The notes beneath the pieces are model-generated. The model had not been told where the DNA came from, did not search any database, and was given only the letters and a program-made list of their open reading frames with translations. A DNA stretch of 64,000 nt from positions 1-64,000 of the forward strand of contig NZ_FQVN01000014.1 of assembly GCF_900129375.1 (NCBI RefSeq), written 5' to 3'. The stretch comes from Streptoalloteichus hindustanus (GTDB lineage Bacteria > Actinomycetota > Actinomycetes > Mycobacteriales > Pseudonocardiaceae). The translations under genes were made by a program, and so were the position numbers. How positions within the stretch are numbered: position 1 is the first letter of the stretch; each line of letters opens with the position of its first letter. This document shows, piece after piece, positions 23,581-32,596 of this stretch.

Positions 23581-24579
23581 GTGGCGGCGCAGTTGGAGGA
23601 CGTGATCGTGATCGGCTCCGGGCCCGCCGGGTACACGGCGGCGCTGTACCTCGCCAGGGCCCAGCTCCGGCCGCTGGTGTTCGAGGGCACCACCCCCGGC
23701 GGCGCGTTGATGACCACGACCGAGGTGGAGAACTTCCCCGGCTTCGAGGAGGGCCTGCTCGGCCCCGACCTCATGGGCCGGATGCGGGCGCAGGCCGAGC
23801 GGTTCGGCGCCCGACTGGTGACGACCGACGTGGTCGGCGTCGACCTGGCCGGCCCGGCCAAGACCGTCTTCGCCGACGAGCGGCACCGGGCGAAGGCCGT
23901 GGTCCTCGCCATGGGCGCGCAGCCCCGGTACCTCGGCGTCCCCGGTGAGGCCCGGCTGCTGGGCAGGGGGGTGTCCTCCTGCGCGACCTGCGACGGGTTC
24001 TTCTTCCGGGACCAGGACGTCGCGGTCGTCGGCGGCGGCGACTCGGCCATGGAGGAGGCCCTGTTCCTCACCCGGTTCGCGTCGTCGGTGACGATCGTGC
24101 ACCGCCGCGACACCTTCCGCGCCTCCACCATCATGGTGGAGCGGGCGAAGGCCAACCCGAAGATCTTCTGGTTGACCAACCACGAGGTCGCCGAGGTGGT
24201 GGGCGAGTCCTCGGTGACCTCCGTGCGCCTGGCCGACCGGGACGGCGAGCTCCGCAAGCTGGACGTCACCGGCCTGTTCGTCGCGATCGGACACACGCCG
24301 CGCAGCGAGCTGGTCCGGGGTCAGGTGCCGCTGGACGAGGACGGCTACGTCCTCGTGGACCCGGACTCCACCAGCGTCGGGGTGGCCGGGGTGTTCGCCG
24401 CCGGCGACCTGGTGGACCGGCGTTACCGGCAGGCCATCACGGCGGCGGGCTCGGGCTGCTCGGCGGCCATCGACGCCGAGCGCTGGCTCGCCGAGCACCC
24501 CGACCCGCTCGGCGCCGCCGGTGTTGCCGGTGCCGCGGGTGTCGCGGGTGTCGCGCAGTCGGTTCGGCCGCTCCGCTGA
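23581..24579 (+). CDS. trxB: thioredoxin reductase (NADPH)
   Basis: The 332-residue flavoprotein has the FAD GSGPAG motif near the N-terminus, redox-active CATCDG, the NADPH-site [13 protein letters not shown] and HRRDTFRAS, and the C-terminal FAD motif [23 protein letters not shown]. It reduces thioredoxin with NADPH in the cytosol. GTG 23581 with a weak GAAAGG upstream. The C-terminus has an extra low-complexity tail ([15 protein letters not shown]). No thioredoxin gene is adjacent; housekeeping trxB usually sits next to trxA near the origin, so this is probably an accessory copy. Confidence 0.9.
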   Translation: MAAQLEDVIVIGSGPAGYTAALYLARAQLRPLVFEGTTPGGALMTTTEVENFPGFEEGLLGPDLMGRMRAQAERFGARLVTTDVVGVDLAGPAKTVFADERHRAKAVVLAMGAQPRYLGVPGEARLLGRGVSSCATCDGFFFRDQDVAVVGGGDSAMEEALFLTRFASSVTIVHRRDTFRASTIMVERAKANPKIFWLTNHEVAEVVGESSVTSVRLADRDGELRKLDVTGLFVAIGHTPRSELVRGQVPLDEDGYVLVDPDSTSVGVAGVFAAGDLVDRRYRQAITAAGSGCSAAIDAERWLAEHPDPLGAAGVAGAAGVAGVAQSVRPLR

Positions 24580-24835
24580 CCGTGATCCACAGTGGACTGG
24601 ACCACGAGCATTGGTGAGGTGATTTTCCGGGCGGAACGGGAATCCGGTGCGACGGGTGCGTGACAGTCGCGAGTGGACATTCGCGGACAGGTCGACTGTC
24701 CGTTGAGGACGCCAGTGGGACCAGGATCACAGCCCGCGGGGCGGCCCCGACGGGACCGATCGACTAGCGTCCGCCGCGAACACGCACCGACGGGCCCGTC
24801 CGGAGTGGCGGGAGCACTGGGGGTTGGACCGCTCT

Positions 24836-25384
24836 ATGAAGATCAAGTCGTTGTTGGCCGCACCGTTGCTGGTCGGCGTCGTCCTGGCCGCGAGCGCCCT
24901 GCCCGCGTCCGCCGCCGAGACGGAGACGACCACCGAGCAGCCCGCGCCGGTCGTCCTGGAGGACGTCGACAAGGGCAGCGTCGACCTCACCGAGGACGGC
25001 CATGGCGGGAAGGCCCCGATGGGCGCGGCCGCGCGACGCCTGCCCTACCTGTGCAAGGCCAGCGTGGACTACCCGCACAACTCGCACACCACGACGCGCA
25101 CCATCAACGTGCACTTCGACACCAAGTGCGGGCGGACCGCCCCCAACCTGTCCACGGAGGGGTCGCTCTACCGCTCCCGCTGGTACGGCTGGGAGCACCT
25201 GACCACCAAGAGCGGCAACAAGTCCAACTCCCGCAACCTGCGCGTGGTCGCGCCGAAGGGCTGCAAGCCGGGCACCAAGTACCGCTACCGCGGTCAGGCC
25301 CGGTTCTACGTGAGCGGCCCGGAGGGCCGGGGCTCCGCCCACGTCTACAACCAGAACGACAGCGAGATCACTTGCCGCGGCTGA
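24836..25384 (+). CDS. secreted hypothetical protein
   Basis: The 182-residue protein begins with a Sec signal peptide (MKIKSLLAAPLLVGVVLAAS, cleavage after ASA). The mature part is acidic at first and then basic, with four cysteines (YLCKAS, DTKCGR, KGCKPG, EITCRG) that could form two disulfides, and a high Asn/Ser/Thr/Tyr content suggestive of an extracellular beta-protein. ATG 24836 is preferred over the in-frame TTG 24824. No family recognised. Its last codons overlap the TTG of the following lipoprotein gene. Confidence 0.75.
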   Translation: MKIKSLLAAPLLVGVVLAASALPASAAETETTTEQPAPVVLEDVDKGSVDLTEDGHGGKAPMGAAARRLPYLCKASVDYPHNSHTTTRTINVHFDTKCGRTAPNLSTEGSLYRSRWYGWEHLTTKSGNKSNSRNLRVVAPKGCKPGTKYRYRGQARFYVSGPEGRGSAHVYNQNDSEITCRG

Positions 25385-25959
25385 CCCGTCGCGGGGCGCC
25401 GGGGCCGGTCGACCGACCGGCCCCGGCTCTGCCGTTGGCGTTCGCCGCCGTGACGTGCGCCCTCGTCGCGGGGTGCACGAGTCCGCCGCCCGCACCGCCC
25501 GCGCCGCCCGCCGACCCCCTGCCGTTGGCGCGTCAGGGGGACGTCGCGCTGCCGGTGGTGGCGGCCCAGTGGCCGGGCCGGGGCGGTCAGAGTCCGCCGG
25601 CCCGAATGGAATGGCGGCCGTCGGGCGCGTCGGGCGGATCTTCGGGGGAGGCGAAGGTGTCCGCGACCGTCGCGGCGAAGTCGGCCCCCGCGTACGTGTC
25701 GATCATGGCGCACAGCAAGGTGAACGCCGAGGGCATCCCGGACGAGACCGACCAGGTGGTCCTGGAGTGCGGGGAAGGCATCACGAAACCCGGCTGCACG
25801 ATCAGCCAGGGCTCCGGTGAGTACTCCGGTGAGTACACAGTGGAGTCAACCGCTCCGCTCGACGCGCGGCACCCGTACCGGGTTCTGTACGTACAGTGGG
25901 CTCCGGGTGATCCGGAGGCGGGGGAGAGGTGGGTGTCGTGGCAGTTGCCGACTGGCTAG
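25372..25959 (+). CDS. lipoprotein of unknown function
   Basis: The 195-residue product starts at TTG 25372 inside the end of the upstream gene and has an N-terminal basic region (PRLTRRG), a hydrophobic core (LPLAFAAVTCALVAGC) and a lipobox VAGC followed by a Pro-rich linker (SPPPAPPAPPADPLP). The mature domain has two cysteines (VVLECGEG, KPGCTIS) and a C-terminal YRVLYVQWAPGDPE. Surface attachment on the outer membrane face is expected. No better start lies between the TTG and the signal segment. Its end overlaps the next gene. Confidence 0.65.
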   Translation: MPRLTRRGAPGPVDRPAPALPLAFAAVTCALVAGCTSPPPAPPAPPADPLPLARQGDVALPVVAAQWPGRGGQSPPARMEWRPSGASGGSSGEAKVSATVAAKSAPAYVSIMAHSKVNAEGIPDETDQVVLECGEGITKPGCTISQGSGEYSGEYTVESTAPLDARHPYRVLYVQWAPGDPEAGERWVSWQLPTG

Positions 25960-27041
25960 GTGCTCCGCCCCCTGACGGGGACAGCGCGTTGCCGGCGTGG
26001 GCCCTGGCCCGCATGGCGGCCACCGGCGCCGAGGACCTGACGTTCCGCGCTGTCGTGCGGCGGTCCGGTGCTCCGGACTCGGTCGATCTCTCGGGCAGGT
26101 TCGGCGGCACGGCGCCGGGCGCCGGGGGAGTTGCCGAGCCCGGTGACGAATCCGTTGAAGTGACGGGATTTCCTGGCGTGGCCTGGCGGGACGCTCTGGC
26201 GGACCCGGCCCTCGCCGTCCTGTTCGACCCGGTGGTCCTGGTGCGCGACATCGGTTCGGCCACCGCTCGGCACGGTGTCGTGGCCGGGCGGCCCTGCGTC
26301 CTGCTCGACGTGGTCCCGCACCCCGTCTGGGCCGATCCGGAGAGCGCGTGGTGCCCGCCGGGCGCACGGCTGACCCGTCTCGCGGTGGACACCGCCACCG
26401 GATTCCTCCTCTCCGCCGAACTTCTCGCCGACAGCGGTGTCGTCGCCCGCTACGAGATCACGTCCCTGGAGGCCGGGTCAGTGACGCCTGAGGGCGAACC
26501 GCTGTTGTCGTCGGGTCGGTGGCCGGCTCTCCCGCCCTCGGCACAGGACCGTCCTGGTTGGACACTCGCCAGGATGGCCGCCACCCTGCTCGATTCCGTG
26601 TCCCTGCGGGCCGAGGTCGAGATCCGGGCCGAGACCAGAGAGCTGTCCTTCGACGGGCTCCCGCCGGTCGGGTCGCGGCGGTGGACCGTCGGGGTCACGA
26701 CGCCGGACGGGGCTCGCCGCGAGCTGACGATGGGCGACGACCACGCCCCGGACTCCGCGCCGTTCCCGGTCGCCCGCCTGGCGGAGCTGCTCACGCCGGC
26801 GCGGATCGTGTCGCACCTGACCGACGTGACGGTTGTGGGCGAGACCGTGACGGCATCGGTGCGGCCGATGCGCACGTTCCCCTTCAGCGCTTGGGCGCCT
26901 GACGAGAGTGTCCACTGTGAGTTCACTGTGGACGGTGCCACCGGGGTGCTGCGCTCCGCCGCACTCCACTCCGCCAGACGACGCTCGGGCTCAGGCTCGA
27001 TCCTCGCCGACTACCGGCTGAACGCCATCGAGGTGATCTGA
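25938..27041 (+). CDS. LolA/RseB-like protein with internal duplication
   Basis: The product of about 367 residues has two related halves. Each begins with ALARMAAT / TLARMAATL and a strand such as DLTFRAVVRRSG or SVSLRAEVEIRAE, and ends with an ATGFLLSAEL / ATGVLRSAAL hairpin and YEITSLE / YRLNAIE. This repeat resembles LolA/RseB-like beta sheets of actinobacterial proteins, which often sense or carry lipids. There is no signal peptide. GTG 25938 has GGGGAGAGG eight bases upstream; GTG 25929 is an in-frame alternative. It overlaps the lipoprotein gene, implying one transcript for the three genes from 24836. Confidence 0.6.
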   Translation: MAVADWLGAPPPDGDSALPAWALARMAATGAEDLTFRAVVRRSGAPDSVDLSGRFGGTAPGAGGVAEPGDESVEVTGFPGVAWRDALADPALAVLFDPVVLVRDIGSATARHGVVAGRPCVLLDVVPHPVWADPESAWCPPGARLTRLAVDTATGFLLSAELLADSGVVARYEITSLEAGSVTPEGEPLLSSGRWPALPPSAQDRPGWTLARMAATLLDSVSLRAEVEIRAETRELSFDGLPPVGSRRWTVGVTTPDGARRELTMGDDHAPDSAPFPVARLAELLTPARIVSHLTDVTVVGETVTASVRPMRTFPFSAWAPDESVHCEFTVDGATGVLRSAALHSARRRSGSGSILADYRLNAIEVI

Positions 27042-27467
27042 CCCGGGATGGCCGGCGCGGCCGTGTCGTCGTCGGGTGCTCGGAGAACGCCGCGCGCCAC
27101 CCGAAGCCGGAGATCGACACCGGCCGCTCCTGGTGAGTTCACCGCCCCGACACCTTCGCCCGCTACCGGGCCGCTGGCGGCCCGTGGTCCATCGCGGGGG
27201 ACAGCGCTCGGAGTGGCGAGGGGGTCGTTCGGGCAGAGTTCGGGGACGAAGGGGCACGGCGCGTGCTCCGGCCCTGAACGGCGGCTTCGCCCGGACCTAC
27301 CCTCTCCCGCGTGGTCGTGGCCCGGGTGGCCGCTGCCCGTCCGTCCGAAAAGGACATAACGGAAACGCCGTTCCGCGTCGGGAGCCCCCCAGTCCCCGCA
27401 CGCGGGACGGCGTGCCGTGGACGGCGCGCGGCGACCGGGCAATGGTGGGCCGAGCGGAGGAGCGTAC
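27042..27467. other. 426-bp region without a convincing gene
   Basis: All frames here are Arg/Pro-rich shadows without ribosome sites. The end of the region carries the GGAGGAG ribosome site of the next gene and a locally A-rich stretch (about 27346-27365) that may be its promoter. No hairpin of note was found. Confidence 0.4.
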
Positions 27468-28301
27468 GTGGTCGTCGAGGTGACGGACGAGAACCAGTGG
27501 CGCGGGTCGGGTTTGTTCGAGGCCTACCACGGGTTGGTCCAGTCGATCACGCAGGACGCGGAGAGTGAGACCGTCCAGGTCCTGGACATCACGTTCAACG
27601 CGATCGGCGCGGCGGCGATGACCGTGAAGTTCGCGGTCGACCCCATCGGGACCCTGCTGGCCGCCGGGGTGGGCTGGCTGATCGAGCACGTCAGCTTCCT
27701 CCGCGAGCCGCTGGACGCGTTGATGGGCGACCCCGACGAGATCCAGCAGAACACCGAGGCGCTGAAGAACCAGGCCAAGGAGGTCCGGGCCGTCGCCGAC
27801 GACCACAAGCGGGCCATGGCGTCGTTCGACGGGTGGACCGGCCAGAGCGCCGACGCCTTCCGCGCCACGATGAACAAGTACGGCGAGGAGTTGGACTCGC
27901 TGGCCGAGACGGTCGAGGGCACCGCCAAGGTCGCGGCGGTGACCGGCGTGCTCGTGGTGGTGCTGCGCGACATCGTGCGCGACATCATCGCCGAGGTGAT
28001 CGCCCAGCTCATCAAGGGCGCGTTGATCGCCCTGGCGGCGGCCGCCTTCACCTTCGGCGCCTCCATCGCCGGGTTCATCGGGTTCGCGGTGGGCAAGTGC
28101 GCCGCGGTCGCCGCCGACATCGCGAGCCGGATCGCCCGGCTGACCGCGGCCTTCGGCCGCCAGGGCGGCCGGCTGGCCAAGCTCGGCGAGAGCATGGGCA
28201 AGCTGCGGACCGGTTTCGAGCGGTTCGACAACGTCGCCGACGTCGGCGAGGTCGGCCACGAGATGGCCAAGGCGGGCGACGCCTACAAGAACGCCCCCTG
28301 A
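27468..28301 (+). CDS. WXG100-like protein, type VII secretion helper candidate
   Basis: The 277-residue protein contains a helical hairpin with FDGWTGQSADAFR (Trp123-Thr-Gly125), the W-x-G turn of the WXG100/ESX fold, flanked by helices from about 90 to 160. It then has two or three hydrophobic helices (VAAVTGVLVVVLRDIVRDI, IALAAAAFTFGASIAGFIG) and an amphipathic C-terminus. Longer WXG-type proteins of this layout usually pair with a secreted effector encoded next door. GTG 27468 follows GGAGGAG. The adjacent downstream gene encodes a proline-rich protein with a toxin-like metallopeptidase domain, so this is a plausible secretion partner or chaperone. Confidence 0.7.
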   Translation: MVVEVTDENQWRGSGLFEAYHGLVQSITQDAESETVQVLDITFNAIGAAAMTVKFAVDPIGTLLAAGVGWLIEHVSFLREPLDALMGDPDEIQQNTEALKNQAKEVRAVADDHKRAMASFDGWTGQSADAFRATMNKYGEELDSLAETVEGTAKVAAVTGVLVVVLRDIVRDIIAEVIAQLIKGALIALAAAAFTFGASIAGFIGFAVGKCAAVAADIASRIARLTAAFGRQGGRLAKLGESMGKLRTGFERFDNVADVGEVGHEMAKAGDAYKNAP

Positions 28302-28350
28302 CCCGCGCCCGCCACCCCGTCCTTCCCCGCAGCGGAGGAGAAAACACAGC

Positions 28351-30216
28351 ATGGCTCGCCACACCGGCGGGGGATCGTCCGGATCCTCCGGCTCGTCCGG
28401 GAACCCCGGCGGCAACTCGAACCCGCCCCCGCCACCTCCTCCGCCGCCCCCGCCGTCCCAGCAGCCGCCGTCCCAACAGCCGCCGGCCCAGCAGTCGCCA
28501 CCGGCGACGTCGCCGCCGCCCCAGGGCGGCCAGAACAACCCGACGTCCAACAACGGCCTGCCGCAGGGCAACACCGGTGTGGGCATGGTCGACTCGTCGA
28601 TCGACGGCCTGACCCAGCACTTCGGCAACCTCGAAAGCCGGCTGTCCACCCTGAGCAACGGAATCCAGCAGCACCAGCTCTCGCCGGGCTCGTACGGCCT
28701 GGTCGGCTCGGCGATCGCCGGGCAGGTGAACAACACCATCAGGGAGGCGGGCAACACCGCCGGGCGCGCGGCCTCCGCCGCGGGCAACATCCAGGGCGGG
28801 GTGCGCGCCTCGCACAACACCACGCGGCAGACCGACGAGAACATCGCCTCCACGCTCACCGGGATGCACCCGGACAGCGTCGGCGTCACGACGCCGCCTC
28901 CCCCGCCGCCGTCCCAGTCGGTGCCGCCGCCTCCTCCGCCTCCGCCGGTGCGTCAGCCGCCGTCGAACGGCGCGGACACGACGACCAACCCGTCGTCCGC
29001 CCCGCCGCCCCCGCCTCCGCCGGTGCGTCAGCCGCCGCCCAACGGCGCGGACACGACGACGACGCCGTCCTCGTCCGTGCCGCCTCCGCCTCCGCCGCCC
29101 TCGACGATTCCCCAGGGGGGCAACGTGCCGCCGCCCCCGCCCCCGCCGGGCAACCAGTCGAACAACGTGCCGCCCCCGATGCCGAACACGACGCCGACCG
29201 GGCACGTGCCGCCCCCCACGGGCGGTCGACCGGGCGGCCCGCCGCCCCCTCCGCCGCCCATGGGTGGCCGGCCGGGCGGCCCGCCGCCCCCTCCGCCGCC
29301 CATGGGTGGCCGGCCGGGCGGCCCGCCGCCTCCGCCGCCGATGCCGAACTCCGGACGGCCCGGTCCGAGCCGGCCGGGCGGTCCGGGTCGACCGGGTGGA
29401 CCGAGCAACCAGGGCGGTCCGAGTAACCAGGGCGGACCGTCGCAGCAGCCCGGTGGCCACGGGCAGCAGCAGAACCCGCCGCGGCCCGAACGCCCGCTGG
29501 CGGAGCAGGTCGCGGACTACCGGCAGCAGTTGGGGATCGACCCCAACCGCCCGTTGCCGGTCCTGCGCCTGCCCACCACGATCCCGGACCCCAACAACCC
29601 GGGCGGAACGATCACGCCCACGATGAACACGCCGGTGAACATGCTCCCGCCCGAGTTCCGGGTCGGGATCGCCGACAACGACACGCGGCCCATCGCGACC
29701 GTCATCGGACTGCCGCCGGCCGACCTGGCCAACCCGGAGTTCGCCAACTACCCCGCGCACAACTTCGCGCAGAACGCCGGCGGTGGCGCCTACGTCCCGA
29801 GCAGCGGCACGCTGTTCGTGGCGAGCGGGCAGCCGGAGAACACGATGTTCCACGAACTGGGGCACGTGCAGCAGCACCAGAACGGCTTCACCCAGCACAA
29901 CACGCAGAACACCGTGCTGGAGTACCACAACGTGCTCACCAACGAGAACCGCGTCAACGCGGACAACCCGCGGTTCTCGTACACGCTCCAGCAGGGTGAC
30001 GCCCAGCGGTACTCCGCCGTGGAGTGGAACACGATCCGGGAGCACGCGGCGAACAACCTGCCGCCGGAGCAGCGTCAGAACACCCTGACCCTGCTCGACC
30101 AGATCTACCAGGACACCGCGCAGATGGGGCCGCAGGGCGAGCAGACCAGGCGGAACCTCATCGCCGAGTACTGCAGGGCCAACAACATCCGCCCGCCGTC
30201 GAGGTGGAACGTGTGA
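28351..30216 (+). CDS. proline-rich effector candidate with C-terminal HELGH metallopeptidase domain
   Basis: The 621-residue protein has a Gly/Ser start, a poly-Pro segment, a helical stretch (about residues 75-170, GMVDSSIDGLTQHFGNLESR) like ESX substrates, a long Pro/Gly linker (about 175-375) with tandem PPPPPPMGGRPGG units, and a C-terminal domain of about 240 residues. That domain carries HELGH (501-505), with Glu524 or Glu532 as possible third zinc ligand. There is no Sec signal. Modular N-terminus, flexible linker and a terminal enzymatic domain are the plan of polymorphic toxins delivered by type VII secretion. ATG 28351 follows GGAGGAG, 49 bp after the WXG-type gene. No obvious immunity gene follows before the terminator. 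Confidence 0.7.
   Translation: MARHTGGGSSGSSGSSGNPGGNSNPPPPPPPPPPPSQQPPSQQPPAQQSPPATSPPPQGGQNNPTSNNGLPQGNTGVGMVDSSIDGLTQHFGNLESRLSTLSNGIQQHQLSPGSYGLVGSAIAGQVNNTIREAGNTAGRAASAAGNIQGGVRASHNTTRQTDENIASTLTGMHPDSVGVTTPPPPPPSQSVPPPPPPPPVRQPPSNGADTTTNPSSAPPPPPPPVRQPPPNGADTTTTPSSSVPPPPPPPSTIPQGGNVPPPPPPPGNQSNNVPPPMPNTTPTGHVPPPTGGRPGGPPPPPPPMGGRPGGPPPPPPPMGGRPGGPPPPPPMPNSGRPGPSRPGGPGRPGGPSNQGGPSNQGGPSQQPGGHGQQQNPPRPERPLAEQVADYRQQLGIDPNRPLPVLRLPTTIPDPNNPGGTITPTMNTPVNMLPPEFRVGIADNDTRPIATVIGLPPADLANPEFANYPAHNFAQNAGGGAYVPSSGTLFVASGQPENTMFHELGHVQQHQNGFTQHNTQNTVLEYHNVLTNENRVNADNPRFSYTLQQGDAQRYSAVEWNTIREHAANNLPPEQRQNTLTLLDQIYQDTAQMGPQGEQTRRNLIAEYCRANNIRPPSRWNV
29218..29340 (+). repeat. 42-bp tandem repeat in the proline-rich linker
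   Basis: Units begin at ATGGGTGGCC (29260 and 29302), preceded by a partial unit. Each encodes MGGRPGGPPPPPPP-type sequence. The length probably varies between strains. Confidence 0.7.
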
Positions 30217-30304
30217 CGGTGGTCGCCGCCGCGAGGCGGTGGTGACCACCGGCGCCGACCGGGGCAGCCGCGCACCGAGGTGGGCGGCGTGCCGTTCTGG
30301 GGGT

Positions 30305-30338
30305 CTGGGGTAGGCCCCGACGACGTGGCCTACCCCAG
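30305..30338. terminator. hairpin terminator
   Basis: CTGGGGTAGGCC and its exact complement around a ten-base loop, between the converging effector candidate and ferredoxin genes. Confidence 0.7.
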
Positions 30339-30379
30339 TCCCGGTCTCCTCCGGAGCCTGACGTGTCCTCTGTGGACGG

Positions 30380-30583
30380 TCAGGGTTCCTCGTGGACGGT
30401 CAGCGCGGCGGCCGGGCAGAGCCGCGCGGCCTCCAGCGCCCCCTCGCGGAGGTCCGCCGAGGGTCGCGCGTCGAGCACGACCACGCGGCCCTCGTCGTCG
30501 TCCTGGTCGAAGATCTCCGGTGCGGTCAGCGCGCACATGCCCGCGCTGACGCAGAGTTCCCTGTCGGCCTCGATCCTGGTCAT
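30380..30583 (-). CDS. 3Fe-4S ferredoxin partner of the P450
   Basis: The 67-residue protein has Cys11, Cys17 and Cys56 (CVSAGMC ... LCPAAAL), the three-cysteine pattern of actinomycete [3Fe-4S] ferredoxins, with an acidic loop DQDDDEG. It would pass electrons from a ferredoxin reductase (not encoded here) to the cytochrome P450. Its ATG overlaps the P450 stop by four bases (ATGA). Confidence 0.93.
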   Translation of the reverse strand: MTRIEADRELCVSAGMCALTAPEIFDQDDDEGRVVVLDARPSADLREGALEAARLCPAAALTVHEEP

Positions 30584-31770
30584 GACTCAGTGTCCCAGGC
30601 GACCGGGAGCTCGTGCACGCCGTACATGATCATGTCGTCGCGCAGCGGCACCTCCGCCGGCGGCACCGCCAGCCGCAGGCTCGGGAACCGCCGGAACAGG
30701 GCGGGGAACGCCACGCGCAGCTCGACCCTGGCGAGCTGCTGGCCCAGGCACTGGTGCACGCCGTGCCCGAAGGCGACGTGCCCGGCGGCCGGCCTGGCCA
30801 GGTCGAGCGCGTCCGGGTCGGTGAACCGCTCCGGGTCCCGGTTGGCGGTGGGCAGCGAGACCATGACGGACTCGCCCGCCCTGACCTGGACGCCCTCCAC
30901 CTCGACGTCCGCCAGCGCCGTGCGGACCGTGCCCGGCACGACCGGCAGGAAGCGCAGGAGTTCCTCGACCGCGTTGTCGACCGTCTCCGGGTTCGTGATC
31001 ACCGGGATCTGCTCGGGGTGGCACAGCAACGCGAACGTGCCCAGGCCCAGGCTGTTCGCGGTCGTGTCCAGGCCCGCGCCGAGGAGCATGAACGCGAGGT
31101 TGGTCAGCTCCTCGTCGGTCAGCCCGGCGTCGTCGGTGACCAGCCCGCTGAGCAGGTCGTCGGTCGGCTCGACCCGCTTCCGGCCGACCAGTTCCCCGAG
31201 GTAGGAGAAGATCCCGACCATGGCGTGCTGCCGCTCCTCGGGCGTGGCGTCCCGCCGGGACATCTCCGCGGCCTCGCGCTCGAACCGCGTGCGGTAGTCC
31301 TGGGGCACGCCGAGCAGCTCGCAGATCACCATCGCGGGGATGGGCGAGGCGTAGGCCCGCACCAGGTCCACCGGCGGGCCGGCCGCCGCCATCCGGTCCA
31401 GGTGCTCCTCGGCGATCTCCTCGACGCGCTCGGTGAGCAGCCGCATCCGGCGGACCGTGAACTGGCCGGTCAGCAGCCGGCGGTAGTGGGTGTGGTCCGG
31501 CGGGTCCATGCCGATGAACATCCCGGGCGGGGCGGGGGGAGTGGGCCCGGCGCCGCTGAACGGGGTGCTGCGCAGCTCCTGGCGCGCGCTGAAGACCGGG
31601 TTGGCGAGCACCTCGCGGATGGTGGCGCGCCGGGTGACCATCCAGCCGAGCTTGCCGTCGGGGTAGCGGACCCGGGCGATCGGGCGTTCCCCGCGCATCG
31701 CCATGAGCTCCTTCGGCGGGCTGAACGTGCCGCCGCTGGTCAACGGGAACGTCAGGGGTTCTGTCGTCAT
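30580..31770 (-). CDS. cytochrome P450 (CYP105/107-like actinomycete type)
   Basis: The 396-residue P450 has the I-helix oxygen-activation motif LGAGLDTTANS, the K-helix EELLR, and the heme-binding loop FGHGVHQCLGQQLAR (Cys thiolate near residue 340). It catalyses a ferredoxin-dependent monooxygenation of an unknown substrate. ATG 31770 follows GAGGAC; a competing overlapping open frame lacks these motifs. The ferredoxin gene is coupled behind it and a TetR gene diverges from it, an arrangement common for inducible xenobiotic or lipid oxidation. It is not adjacent to any of the biosynthetic clusters in the window. Confidence 0.95.
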   Translation of the reverse strand: MTTEPLTFPLTSGGTFSPPKELMAMRGERPIARVRYPDGKLGWMVTRRATIREVLANPVFSARQELRSTPFSGAGPTPPAPPGMFIGMDPPDHTHYRRLLTGQFTVRRMRLLTERVEEIAEEHLDRMAAAGPPVDLVRAYASPIPAMVICELLGVPQDYRTRFEREAAEMSRRDATPEERQHAMVGIFSYLGELVGRKRVEPTDDLLSGLVTDDAGLTDEELTNLAFMLLGAGLDTTANSLGLGTFALLCHPEQIPVITNPETVDNAVEELLRFLPVVPGTVRTALADVEVEGVQVRAGESVMVSLPTANRDPERFTDPDALDLARPAAGHVAFGHGVHQCLGQQLARVELRVAFPALFRRFPSLRLAVPPAEVPLRDDMIMYGVHELPVAWDTES

Positions 31771-31867
31771 CGTCGCTGTCCTCACCGGGCGACCGGCCTT
31801 GCGCGGTCGTCCACGTCGTGTCGTCGACACCGGCCATAAAACTACATCGAGTGTAACTCTACAACCA

Positions 31868-31884
31868 GAGTAGCGTTACTACTC
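31868..31884. promoter_or_regulatory. candidate TetR operator between P450 and TetR genes
   Basis: GAGTAG-CGTTA-CTACTC, a perfect 6-bp inverted repeat in an A+T-rich 129-bp divergent region (GTAAC/GTTAC flanks extend the symmetry). It lies 15 bp before the TetR start. Confidence 0.5.
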
Positions 31885-31899
31885 ATGTAAACTTTTCGC

Positions 31900-32511
31900 A
31901 TGGACGAGTCGCGGCGCGAACGCAAGAAGCGGCAGACCCGGCGGCTGCTCGCCGAGACGGCCCTCCGGCTGTTCCTGGAGCAGGGGTACGAGCAGACGAC
32001 CGTGGCGCAGATCGCGGCCGCGGCGGACGTTGCCACGAAGACGTTCTTCAACCACTTCCCGAGCAAGGACGACGTGCTGTTCGTCGACCACCGCGAACGG
32101 GTCGAGACCGCGCTCGCGGTGATCGCCGACCGGCGCGAGGGCGAGAGCGTCGCCGACCTGCTCACCCGCGCCTACGAGGTGCTGCTGGCCGAGTTCCGGG
32201 CCGGGGGCGTCGGCCGGGACGACACGTCGCTGTTCGGCGCCTACCCCGAGTTGATCAAGTCCGTGCCCTCGCTCCAGGCCAAGGCGTTGCAGGTCTCGTT
32301 CGCCATGCAGAAGGAGATCGCCGGCGCGCTGTGCGCGGCGTACCCGGACAAGCTCGACCCGGTCAGCGCCGCCGCCGCGGTCGGCTCCCTCGTCGGCGCC
32401 ACCCAGGCCGCCGCGATGACCAGCCTGGAGCTGGGCCAGAACGACGCGCAGTTCTGGGCGGCGATGCGCTGCGGCGTCGACGTCGCCCTGCGCGGGCTGG
32501 ACAGGTACTGA
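31900..32511 (+). CDS. TetR-family regulator of the P450 operon
   Basis: The 203-residue protein has a TetR HTH at about residues 8-55 (QTRRLLAETALRLFLEQGYE, AADVATKTFFNHFPSKDDV) and a helical effector domain. ATG 31900. The divergent arrangement with the P450-ferredoxin operon and the palindrome at 31868 imply that it represses that operon and itself. The ligand is unknown, presumably the P450 substrate. Confidence 0.88.
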   Translation: MDESRRERKKRQTRRLLAETALRLFLEQGYEQTTVAQIAAAADVATKTFFNHFPSKDDVLFVDHRERVETALAVIADRREGESVADLLTRAYEVLLAEFRAGGVGRDDTSLFGAYPELIKSVPSLQAKALQVSFAMQKEIAGALCAAYPDKLDPVSAAAAVGSLVGATQAAAMTSLELGQNDAQFWAAMRCGVDVALRGLDRY

Positions 32512-32596
32512 CGCCTCGCTACTTCCGTTGCCCGCGCTGCCCGCGAGGACAACGTGGTGTTGACCCCGCCCCGAGGTCAGGCTGGAACCTGGCCGC

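Noticed and set aside
30380-31770. P450/ferredoxin as tailoring enzymes of the CDPS pathway
   Set aside because: CDPS-linked P450s exist, but this pair is about 9 kb away with several unrelated genes and terminators between and has its own divergent TetR.
30587-31837. alternative 416-residue minus-strand frame over the P450
   Set aside because: It lacks the heme-binding, EXXR and oxygen-activation motifs that the 30580 frame has.
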